From the NCBI GenBank assembly GCA_032718475.1, contig JAUCBJ010000302.1, positions 1 to 64,000 of the forward strand: a stretch of DNA of 64,000 nucleotides, in the 5' to 3' direction. The notes beneath the pieces were generated by a model, which saw only the letters and a program-made list of their open reading frames with translations, had not been told where the DNA came from and did no database searches. Each line of letters opens with the position of its first letter. The stretch's first letter is position 1. Below, piece by piece: positions 10,851-20,269 of the stretch. The stretch is from Nemertoderma westbladi. Lineage: Eukaryota > Xenacoelomorpha > Nemertodermatida > Nemertodermatidae. The position numbers and the translations under genes are program-made.

Positions 10851-11395
10851 GTTTATTTCATTGTGGAAGATCACCATGGATCAACCCGAGCCATGTCAGT
10901 ACTATAAAGTTATCAAGTGTCTGAGTGATCTCAAACGAATGGAAGCAAAATCTAAAGTGTGAACCAGATTATTCTAAAGCATAATGAAGTCTCAGGGCTT
11001 GCCAGATAGAAGGTAAGGAAGTTGATGTTTTAATAATAGAGTTATTAGAAATTATTGGGGCATAATTTGCAATCTGTCCGGGTATTCTTGTAAAAATAAG
11101 ACAAATCAGTGAAAAGTCACTGATTGTGATACAGTATAAACAGGACATGTGTCATAAGCGAAACATGTTAAAATTTTCTCTGCTCGGTTCACTCGCCATT
11201 CAATATACAGTATTATAATTTCACTATATCAAACTTGTGTATAATAGATTTGATATAGTTATATACTGTTAGTAAACTGTTTTTTAGACCAGACGTTTTG
11301 TTATAATATTATACTGTTATATAATATTAAAAAAAAACCATCATAAATGAAAAGTTAAAATTATTGAAGGGGGGGGGGGGGGGGGGGGGCTATCT
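10851..11395. other. Intergenic stretch ending in a poly-G run
   Basis: No gene recognised. A poly-G run of about 23 (11,367-11,389) precedes the next LINE remnant. Confidence 0.4.
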
Positions 11396-11975
11396 CAACT
11401 TCATTGCCCTTGGCGCCAGAAGGGCTCGCTACGCCTCTGCTAAAGATGAGTCAAAAACAAAATTTTGGACATATCACGAAATAATGAACCCCAAACTCGA
11501 AACACACCAGTTAAATAGAAAACGCGAAATATACCTGCCACATTATATCCGGATAGGGTTCACCCGTATTAGACTAATGTCACACAACCTAAAGATAGAA
11601 AAAGGTAGATGGAGCCAAATCCCAACCGAACAGCAGGTGTGTGAGTGTGATAAAATTTATGTTCAAAATGAACCCCATGTTTTACTTTTCTGCCCCTTAA
11701 CCAGAAAATTACGTAATAAATATAAAAGTTTGGATTTTGATAATACAAGTGTATTGTTATATGGTAATAATAGTAATAATTTAAAGGTCTTTGGCGTTTA
11801 AATGTAATTGTATTAATTATTATATTTTCGAACTATCCTTGCTTAACTTATATCCTTTGAATATATTGGACATTATAATGTACATTTTTTGAATATTGGC
11901 TTGTTATTTGTGATTGTGCTATACTTTGTTTATGTTATATCTTCATTTATTATTAATGTCAATAAAAAATACTAC
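11396..11975 (+). mobile_element. LINE remnant, second family, C-terminal end and 3' tail
   Basis: The open frame to 11,801 carries RLMSHNLKIEKGRWSQIP, then CECD and EPHVLLFCPLTRKLR. This is the HNL-E-GRW / C-C / H-LF-CP block seen after the RT domain in many CR1/Jockey-like LINEs. It ends in a stop at 11,801, then about 170 bp of AT-rich 3' sequence finishing in AATAAAAAATACTAC. It is a 5'-truncated copy of a different family from copies 1-5. The first ~30 residues, beginning in poly-G, are probably not element coding. Confidence 0.65.
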
Positions 11976-12110
11976 AGGGTGTCCCACAAAATTTGATACT
12001 TTTCGTATTTTGATTTGTGCAGCTTCATATTAATGATTTTCAGTAATTATGGTGTCATTGGATAGCTAGATAGTATTATTTTCTGAAAAACAAAATTAAT
12101 TTTAATTTTA
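11973..12110 (+). mobile_element. Possible Tc1/mariner-like end
   Basis: TACAGGGTGTCCCACAAAAT directly follows the LINE tail. A TA followed by CAGGGTGTCCC is a common end of some mariner-like elements. I found no matching inverted end nearby, so this is at most half an element. Confidence 0.25.
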
Positions 12111-12791
12111 ATTTAGAGAAGGAATCGTGGTCACCTGGACAGGAAGGGTCGCGAGGTAGGGGGGAGTGCGTGCAGACCTGGTAGCTCGCGGGGTCTGGGC
12201 CAATCAGAGAGTTGCGTCGTTTGACATTGCTGTTATCAACGCTGACGCCACCTCTTACGCCCAGACTCTCCGCTCGACAGATTCGCTGCTTGAGGCGCGT
12301 TGCCGCTTCAAGAAGAATCACTACCGGTCTATCTGCGAGCAACAGACGATGGAGTTCACCCCACTTGTCGGTACAACCGATGGTGTTTGGTGCCTCGAAA
12401 CCCAGATCCTGCTCTGCCATCTCGCCGAGTCCCAAGTGGTAAGGCGGGACGGAATGCGAGAGAGGGGTCTCGCTTGTGTACTGGGTGGTATTCGCCGGAG
12501 GACTTGCACTCCTTCGATCCAGCTCGCTCTGCCTGCGTGGCGGTCAACGACCATGGCGTGGATTGGGGTTCGGCGATGGCGCGGGCCTACGCGGCATCAA
12601 CAAACAGGGTTGAGTCGCCTTCGTTGGGATTCTCCATCTACATCCATTCTTCTTCCAACTATAACTTTCTTAAATTTAATTAGATCAATAGTAATTACCG
12701 GTATCATCTAACTTGTCCTTACTCTTACTTCATCAATATCTGATATTATTATATTATATTTATTCAAGATTGTGGGATTTAGAGAAGGAAT
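12111..12791 (+). mobile_element. GC-rich 5'-truncated retroelement tail with 15-bp target-site duplication
   Basis: ATTTAGAGAAGGAAT occurs at 12,111-12,125 and again at 12,777-12,791, flanking a 651-bp insert that is clearly richer in G+C than its surroundings over 12,126-12,620. The plus frame reads RADLVARGVWANQRVASFDI and INADATSYAQ, later CEQQTMEFTPLVGTTDG. I recognise this as the C-terminal region that follows RT in some retroelement polyproteins (usual pattern DLLVRG, Dv-v-DadA-SY, f-PfV-s-DG). The frame then shifts or ends, followed by an AT-rich tail. The family name is not known to me with certainty. Confidence 0.65.
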
Positions 12792-13320
12792 GTCTGCATG
12801 TTTTCTGAAAAGGTACATATAATATTCATGAGATTTTTATTTCCTAATTATTACAATTTTTTTTTTGTAACACGAAAGATATGTTGTTACAGAAACAGGT
12901 TCTGGAATTACTCGTTCGAAATTGTATATGTGGTGTTGTTGTCCATGTTTTGGCTTAGGTTTTATTACGTTCAGTGTGATCGCGGTCATCTTTTTCTCAA
13001 CGTATCAATCATGTTTACTGGTGATTAAAAAGTTTTTATAGTTTCGGCCTTTTACAAAACTGGTTCGCAGAGTCAAATTGTCTTAACAATTTGCACAACA
13101 ATTCCCAGAGGAACGCCGTCCTACAAATACTGACATCAAGTCATCATTAATTTTAGCTCAGAGAAAACTCTTACTACTACTGCCTAGCTGCTGCGCAGTG
13201 CGGCGCTGGGCAACCAGAACTGTATCATTATCATACACAAATTCACTAATGTTGGAAGCCAGGGGTCTATCTCGCTCAAAACTAACAAAATAATATGAGT
13301 TTCTATCGTTTATCAGATTC
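12792..13320. other. Intergenic stretch
   Basis: No gene or element recognised. The small open frame 12,798-13,028 is AT-rich and has no motif. Confidence 0.35.
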
Positions 13321-13325
13321 CCCGT

Positions 13326-13567
13326 ACTTAGTTCCAATTTAAGCCTAATGCGAATTTAGTTCCAATGGAAACGAATTTAGTTCCCATTTTGGCGAATTTA
13401 GTTCCAATTTAGGCGAACTTAGTTCCAATAACTAGAGAAAAACGAAAACGAATTTAGTTCCAATGCATGCGAATTTAGTTCCAATGGATGCGAATTTAGT
13501 TCCAATGGATGCGAATTTACTTCCCATGGAGGCGAGCTTAGTTCCAATGCTAGCGAATTTAGTTCCA
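13326..13567 (+). repeat. About 20-bp minisatellite, GAATTTAGTTCCAAT core
   Basis: Eleven or so repeats of GCGAATTTAGTTCCAATGGA and variants (AACTTAGTTCCAAT, AATTTACTTCCCAT) at spacings near 20-21 bp, with one longer spacer at about 13,427-13,445. Core conservation with changing linkers suggests an old, decaying array. Confidence 0.85.
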
Positions 13568-13689
13568 ATTCTCAAATGTTGAGAATGTTTCAGATTTAGT
13601 CAAGGGGTTCAGTTTGGGTGTTTTAATGGTATACGTCGCGGCCATGTAGAACAGTGAACCAGAACTATGCTGGAATTTCTTTTATTTAT

Positions 13690-14000
13690 ATTATTTGTAA
13701 ATTAAATATTGCTGTATGCAAACAGGAGGCAGATGATTTCCAAAATAAATACCAGCAACTGCTGCCACCACGCCAGAAGAGTGGAAGGAATAAGTTCAGC
13801 AATATGATATTGTGATATATATTGAATATTGCTGTATTGATACCCCAAGAATATAATGTAGTGAGAACAACAACAATAACACATAATAATAATATCCACC
13901 AAGGCCGGGCAGATAGGCTAGTTACAGTAAATGTTAGTTGGGTTAGTACTAGGCCAGGCAGATAAGGCGCAGTACGTGACAGTATATGAATGTAAGACAA
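13690..14000. repeat. Unclassified repeat-like segment with GGCAGATA motifs
   Basis: Contains GTGGAAGGAATAAG at 13,781, the same string as the insertion site of LINE copy 4, plus three loosely spaced copies of GGCAGATA (about 13,907, 13,955, 14,008). Possibly the same dispersed repeat that hosts copy 4. Confidence 0.3.
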
Positions 14001-14036
14001 CCGGTCCAGGCAGATAAGCCAATGGCCCTGCCGTTA

Positions 14037-14265
14037 CTCGTTGTTGCTCGTTATTGCTCATTGTTGCTCATCATTGTTGATGTGTTGTTGCTCGTTGTTG
14101 TACTTTATTATTGCTCGTTGTTGCTCGTCATTGTTGCTCATCATTGTTTCTCGTTGTTGCTCATTAATGCTCGTTGTTTCTCATTGTTGCTCATTAATGC
14201 TCGTTGTTTCTCATTTTTGCTCGTTGTTCTTCTTTATTATTGCTTGTTGTTGCTCATTGTGCATT
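14037..14265 (+). repeat. Degenerate TTGCTCGTTGTTGCTCAT low-complexity tract
   Basis: Repeated GTTGCTCGTTGTTGC / ATTAATGCTCGTTG units; open frames here (13,986-14,325) are hydrophobic by-products of the repeat. A similar shorter tract is at 8160-8240. Confidence 0.8.
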
Positions 14266-14299
14266 TTAGTACCTACCTCCCCATATATGTCTAACCAGA

Positions 14300-14868
14300 T
14301 AACCAATAGAAATGAAGGGCCATAACAACCAGAAGCAACCTTTTTAATCAACTCACTCCCGTGACAGACTGGTACAATGCGACATTCAGAATAACATAGG
14401 TAGATCGAGTTGACTTATCTTTATTATGATGGCTGATATTACCGTGATTTTTTTGTTTGGTTTTTTTTTAATATTAAGTGTTTTTTATAATTGGGTCTTA
14501 TTTCTTAATATATTATATTATTTAATACGCCAATGCAAACCAGGTAGGCCTATTTTACAATAAAATATAACCAAAATTCAATAATTAAGTTAGTGTAATC
14601 AGCTAACAAGCTGAGAAGGATTGAATCTATGTATATAATAAAAATAATTAATAATATAATTCCTTCTTTTTATTAATTTTTAAACATGTGGTATAGTGAA
14701 TAGCGATATACATACATGGCATATATCACATCAACTGATGATTAGCGAAGTAAAATGTAATAGGCGTTATTTGAGGGAGTAGCTATGTCAACCCAATTAT
14801 TGCAATTACAATTACAATTAATAGGTTTATAAACAAAATAATAAATGTAGGAGAAGCAAAAGTGTCAA
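14300..14868. other. AT-rich intergenic stretch
   Basis: Nothing recognised. Confidence 0.4.
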
Positions 14869-14869
14869 C

Positions 14870-16146
14870 ATTAGAAAACGCCACTAATTGAATGCCACCC
14901 CAAATTAGATGATTTAACACCAAAATAAATTATTTTCCACCAAATATATTTTTTTGTAGCACCAATTCACATCCCCCAATATTGAATATCCCTTTCCCCA
15001 AAAACAATTATTCATCCCCCAAAAACAATTATTCATCCCTCAAAAACAATTATTCGTCCCCCAAAAACAATTATTGATTCCCCAAAAACAATTATTCTTC
15101 CCCCAAAAAACAATTATTCAACCCCCAAAAACAATTATTCATCCCCCAAAAACAATTATTATAACTCCAAAAACAATTATTGATTCCCCAAAAACAATTA
15201 TTCATCCCCCAAAAACAATTATTCATCCCCCAAAAACAATTATTGATTCCCCAAAAACAATTATTCATCCCCCAAAAATAATTACTTGTCAACCAAAAAA
15301 ATTATTCCGCACCAAATATTTTATATTAAATCCTGGTATTCTTCACATGGGCGCATGCTTCAGTCTACAGTTACAGTATTCGTACCGATAGGCCTATTGC
15401 CTTCAGAACAACGTATTCTGTTATTAGGTTTCGTACCGATGTACCTACAGTAATAGGCCTACTTCAGTTTCAGTATTCGTACCGATAGGCCTATTGCCTA
15501 TCTATTATTGCCTATTGCCTATGGCCTATTACTTATTCTGTCTGTTATTAGGTTTCAGTATTACGGCCGTAGGCCTACTGAAGTTTTTGTCTAACTTCCA
15601 GGAAGTTCTAGGCCTATTGCTGCAGTAGTATAGTATTTATTTTGAGGGATTATGTATTTATTTTGAGGGATTATGTATTTATTTTGAGGGATTATGTATT
15701 TATCTTGGGCAAAAATGTATTTGTTTTGGGGGAAAATGTATTTATTTTAGGCGAAAATGTATTTGTTTTGGGGAAAAATCTATTTGTTTTGGGGGAAAAT
15801 GTATTTATTTTGGGCTAAAATGTATTTGTTTTGGGGGAAATGTATTTGTTTTGGGAAAATTTGTAATTATTTTGGGGGTTTTGACATTTATTTTGGTGCT
15901 AATAATTGGTTTTGGGGAGCACTTATTTATTTTGGTATTGAATAATTGGTTTTGGTGTTGAATAATTTTTTTTGGTTTTGAAAAATTTATTTTGGTGTTT
16001 GTCTAATTTTATTTGGGGTGACTTTATTTTATTTGGTGTTGTCTAATTTTTTTGGGGGTCACATTATTTAATTTGGTATAAAATAATTTTTTTTGGTGAA
16101 ATTTTTATCAATTTTGGGATGATTTTAATTGGTGGCCATTAGAAAA
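14870..16146. mobile_element. Foldback element with minisatellite arms and 9-bp direct repeat
   Basis: The direct repeat ATTAGAAAA at 14,870-14,878 and 16,138-16,146 flanks a 1,259-bp segment whose ends are inverted: the left begins CGCCACTAATTGAA, the right ends in the complement of GGCCACCAATTAAAA. Both arms are built of related short repeats in opposite orientation. The left arm (about 15,000-15,295) is a 21-bp array of CCCCCAAAAACAATTATTCAT; the right arm (about 15,640-16,090) has TGTATTTGTTTTGGGGGAAA and TTGGTGTTGAATAATTTT. Outer arm parts also match (CACCCCAAATTAGATGATTT on the left). The middle (15,330-15,600) holds a duplicated CAGTATTCGTACCGATAGGC segment. No transposase; a non-autonomous foldback or MULE-like element is plausible given the 9-bp duplication. 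Confidence 0.7.
14998..15295 (+). repeat. 21-bp minisatellite, left arm of the foldback element
   Basis: About 14 units. Length divisible by three gives an open frame with a 7-residue PPKTIIH repeat (15,074-15,391 plus) and NNCFWGM on the other strand; I do not regard these as genes. Confidence 0.9.
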
Positions 16147-16170
16147 TATATAAACATAATTATTATCTCT

Positions 16171-16748
16171 CACACACCGCGTTTCGAATTTATTAAATTC
16201 TTCATCAGATGAAACATATACAAAATGAGCTGCAGTATGTAGTGCAAAAAACACATTTAGTGTACAATTATAACACGTTCGTGTGGCCTTCGCGCAGCAC
16301 GAGGCTTAGTTATGAGATACAAATTTCATCGAGTATTGGCTGAGTTATTAACGTTCAAAATTGGAATCAACTAAACCAACCACAGATCAACAGACACCCC
16401 GATTGAGATAGTGGTAACCGTATGCTAAGCTCGCTTACTTTCGTGGCTCGCCCCACAATCAGAAAAGTACACATTTCTGCTAATATTAAAACGTAGCTGG
16501 GAATCTCTACAATTCTGGTAGGCCTACCCATGGTTTATAACAAATGAATTACATGTTTGGGACTGCATGTTAGCTTATGAGGGATATTATTGAAATGTCT
16601 ACACATTTCAAATATTGAAATGTTTAGTTTTCTGATTGTTATACAGTAATTGTACACTAAATATTTTGTAGGTACCACATACTGCTGCTGCTCAGTTCGT
16701 TTTTGTTTCATCTGATGAATATTTTAATAAATTCGAAACGCGTTGTGA
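16171..16748. mobile_element. 575-bp element with ~95-bp inverted ends carrying a CTGATGA...GAAACGCG motif
   Basis: The left end (16,173-16,270) has CGCGTTTCGAATTTATTAAA then CATCAGATGAAAC and TTTAGTGTACAATTATA; the right end (16,630-16,747) holds the same series inverted. Each end read outward contains CTGATGA, 16 bases, then GAAACGCG. The inside carries the dispersed repeat shared with 623-755. No coding. Element class is uncertain; CTGATGA/GAAACGCG strings are known from hammerhead-bearing retroelements such as Penelope-like elements, but here stem pairing is only partly right. Confidence 0.6.
16300..16424 (-). repeat. Dispersed repeat, copy 2
   Basis: Reverse complement matches 623-755: AACGTTAATAACTCAGCCAA and the arm with CCACTATCTCAATCGGGGTG. 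Only one arm of the hairpin seen at 586-652 is present. Confidence 0.6.
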
Positions 16749-16749
16749 T

Positions 16750-17295
16750 TAATAGTTCCTTCCGATTGGGACGAAGTTCGTAATAACAATTAAGTAAAGC
16801 TTTTAAATTAGAAACTATAAATTAGTGAAGATTATAATAAACTACGCAATGATAATACTATACGATTTATCACGATAATAGCAACAACTAATTGTGCTGT
16901 ACTAACACAATAAACAATTTGTACATCCATGTGCTCTACGTGCAATATTTACTAAGTTGTTCCATAACTTCGTATATTGAATAATGACTTAGAGGTTTGT
17001 AACTTTTCTTAAAGTACTGTATTTTTTCACAAACGGTTCACGGATATCTGAGTTCTACAAAATCGTGTGAATTAATCGACATCGACAAAGTTATAAACAA
17101 TGTTGGCACGTTCTAGGATGATAAGGCCTATATTTGGCGTTATATAATAAATATCTGGGAAAATTATAAAAAGGTCGCCGCACGCGTTACTACTCCAATA
17201 TTTTTAGAGATTGATTTATATAAAAACAATGATAATACCAATAAAATTTCATAATTATTTAAGAGACATGGGTGAGTGAGTTCCAATGATTGAAA
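16750..17295. other. AT-rich intergenic stretch
   Basis: Nothing recognised. Confidence 0.4.
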
Positions 17296-17359
17296 GACAA
17301 CTATCGATAAGTCCCACCTTGGCGTATGTGGTTAAATCCGTTGCCATGAATTCACATTT

Positions 17360-17420
17360 TATTGGGGACCCCACTTTAAATATAAGTCTGTCAGACTTTA
17401 TGCATAATCCCTGGCATAAC
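17360..17420 (+). repeat. Short dispersed repeat, copy A
   Basis: GTCAGACTTTATGCATAATCCCTGG preceded by GGGGACCCCACT and ATATAAGTC. The same order with few changes lies at 25,676-25,722. Nothing else is known about it. Confidence 0.5.
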
Positions 17421-18600
17421 AGCGTAATAAACCGCTTAATAACTTACTTACTTTCTTTCTTACTCTTAACTTACTTTCACCGAATATAACACCATCGGAA
17501 TTGAATACAATAATAACTATTTACTAACGAAATTCATTATATGTTTTATGCACGCACAGACTGTAGACAAAATGTACTTTTATACTGTAGAGTGTCTATA
17601 TCTATCCTAACAGGAATATATGTACCGGTCAGCCAAACTGTAGGTACATAGAAATAGCCAGTAATTAAATCAAAGTGTGTAAACCAATTAATTTATTCAA
17701 TAATTTGTTATGTTTGTAAAATTACCAAAGCGAAGTACAATAAAAGCAATTACAAGTTTTTGTTCTTCTACAGGGGTATACTATACAGTATATCAAGGGT
17801 TAAGAATCAAAAAGACCTAAGTCGAAATATTTGAAATTCACGCCAACGCTTATGTGCAGAATTAGACAATGTGATAACAAGGAAAAAAACCTAACAGCAT
17901 TTGGTTTATAATTTATGTATTGACTATTAGTTTAGTGAAAACCCAAATACTCTTAGGTTTGTTTAACATATTGTTTTGTCTGCAAGATGTACTGTGATGT
18001 GTAGGATTACCAAGCACGTCATGGCCTATAGACTGAACACTGAAATATGTAATTTCTGAATTCAATCACAGTAATTTAAATACTGCAGTTATGCAGGTAT
18101 CATTGTTAGTTAGGCTGTGCATCCTAGTTATCTCTGTCTTTTTATCTTTCAGGTTTTGTCCTCATTTATATCTTCAGGCAATGAATGTCCTGCAATTTTA
18201 ACACTATTTGTAGGGCTATCAATTTATTACTACCATTCTAAAATTTATGTGGGTTTCCGCGCCATCTGCGCGCAATCCATCTACAGAATCACAATCCGCA
18301 AAATACAATTTAATGTTCAAGTTTACTACAAGCAATTAAACCTGTGGAAAAATGGTTTTTTCTAAATATCTCACATTTTGTTAATTTTGGTTAGGTTATT
18401 TTGCTTCTTAACCCACGATATAGTGTATATTACTTCGCTATTGAAAGTAGCTGTAAAAGTTAACAACAATGCTGCAATTTGGGAAAATATATGTAAAATA
18501 TATTTGTATTAGAACATTTTTCATAACTGCGAAAATTTTAGAATATTATGGTGTTGATGAGTGGGCCATTATATTGGTATTATCCGTCAAAATTTCAGTG
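17421..18600. other. AT-rich intergenic stretch
   Basis: Nothing recognised. Small open frames at 18,117-18,365 and 18,469-18,687 lack motifs; the end of the second may join the decayed element that follows. Confidence 0.35.
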
Positions 18601-18604
18601 AATA

Positions 18605-19805
18605 GTCAATCCAGACAAGGTCAGGGAAGCAGCGAATTACTATTTGGCGATACAGATACCATCTTAGACTCTGTTAAGGACTACTAGGGGTAATAAGGCC
18701 AGAGGAATTCCAGTTTTTTTTTAAACAAGGTGTTTGTTGAGATGCATCAACTTTCTGATATTGAAACTGTGCCTATGCTAGACTAGCCTTTACACTTTCC
18801 TGGTGGTTTCTTGTGTGAGTTATACCAGGCACCTCTGAGTACTTTATAAACTCAAAGGAAGGAGTTAGTTACTGCGGCACTCTGCCACAAAGTTGACTAT
18901 TCATCATTAACCCCGGAAGAATACCAGCTGCTCATCCTACTAGTCCATGCTGTTGGGATAGGGTCCAGTTCCTTCTAAATTGGCAACTCTATATGACAAC
19001 TCAAGTTTAATCTGTGAACCATTAATCGGAGCATTTTCATATGATATGAGGGTTATTAGAAAGGAAAATATACATACCTCCGATCAGATCAAGGTCCAAG
19101 TCTGTTTATGGTCTAAAATCAACACAGAAAGGTGTCGCAGGATAGCCTGCTAACCAGCAGAGAAGCTGCAAGAGTTATTTACTGAAAAGGTTTCTTCAGC
19201 CTGGCTTAATATTAATAGTAAACTAGTGACCATACAACATACTTCTTGAAGGGAGAATTCAGTGATGCATTATGTTTTCGTCATGGCTGGCAAATGAAGT
19301 CCCTACCTGCTCATTATTTATGTGGGTCACAATTTTCTACAACCTTCATTCTTTAATTTCCTACTGGGGGGGTTTCTTTCCATCATACACAACGAGATCC
19401 ATTACTTCATAGCCGATGCAACTAACTAAAGTAGCTAATAATGTTGCCAATGCTGCAAACTTTGTCTGGGAAGTCATTCTGCCACAGGACCACTAATAGG
19501 CCAGGCTCAACATATCCATCAGCTGATTTTGGGGTAACTGATTCGAGAGGGTATTCTTCGAGGTTTCCATTTGTAATCCTTTGGCTGCAACGAATGTGGT
19601 GATGTTATTGGAAGCAGCCTATGCAAACCTTGAAGCATGGACACCCCTGAACTGTGAGGTTCAGATTCATGAGGTATAACTGGTGACTTTCATACCACTG
19701 ATCCTGTCTGCATTGAGCAGGATGGCCCCAATGATGCACCAGTTTGTTAAAAGGATGGCCTACAAGCTGTCAGATAGACAAGAGCAAAGTATACAGCATT
19801 GGTAG
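18605..19805 (+). pseudogene. Heavily decayed retroelement coding region
   Basis: Translating in switching frames gives blocks that resemble a repeated invertebrate retroelement protein: EKVSSAWLNI at about 19,175, KGEFSDALCFRHGWQMKSLP with AHYLCGSQFS at about 19,250-19,330, FPTGG, and FIPLILSALSRMAP with FVKRMAYKLSD at about 19,690-19,780. The usual forms read EKGSSSWL, GEFrDAl-LRYGW--LP--C-CG--F, cPkGGF, FTPLVlSatGGm and f-KRLA-Ll. Several stops and frameshifts lie between, so it is dead. Upstream (18,870-18,975) a frame reading HKVDYSSLTPEEYQLLI looks coding but is not recognised. Confidence 0.5.
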
Positions 19806-20158
19806 TAGTTGTAATGATATTATTTACCACTTTCCTTTGTAAATCACTGTCAAATCATCTCTGAATAAATACCTTCCTACCTAGTTGTATTTACTGTGAG
19901 CAACTGAAACGTAATCAACACTCAAGTATTAATTTTGCGATTGATTTTATTATTTTAATAAGTCAAAGTTTTCTCTGGGGTGAATTAATTTTGGTCTAAC
20001 TTGTTTATTATTATGGTTAGACATCCGTATCTGCTGGTTAACATATACCTTGCAGCAGGTTAAATGTATCAGCTAATTTGATTATATCAGCCACTACAAT
20101 TTTTATAATTAATACAATAATATATATTAGTAATAAATTTGCTGTTTGTTTGTTATAA

Positions 20159-20164
20159 TTTATT
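20159..20164 (-). promoter_or_regulatory. Candidate polyadenylation signal of the GPCR gene
   Basis: TTTATT on the plus strand reads AATAAA on the minus strand, 106 bp past the stop codon of the receptor. Plausible position; AT-rich sequence makes chance matches common. Confidence 0.4.
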
Positions 20165-20269
20165 CAAATTGCAAAATTATCAAAGAATGAATTTAATATT
20201 GTAGTGAGTTAGTTAGCAGTTTATTGAGATGTTCACCATGTGATCTTAGATATAATTACCTATGTCTAA

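Noticed and set aside
12126-12700. Bacterial contamination or a CpG-island exon
   Set aside because: A perfect 15-bp duplication flanks it and the reading frame resembles a retroelement C-terminus, so it is an insertion.
13686-14325. Hydrophobic small ORFs (membrane-protein-like)
   Set aside because: Low-complexity TTGCTCATTGTT repeat translated; no independent support.
15074-15391. ORF with PPKTIIH heptapeptide repeats
   Set aside because: By-product of a 21-bp minisatellite inside a foldback element; both strands are open for the same reason.
14870-16146. Assignment of the foldback element to hAT by an 8-bp duplication
   Set aside because: The border repeat is 9 bp (or 10 if a shared C is counted), and terminal bases do not match hAT ends, so the superfamily was left open.
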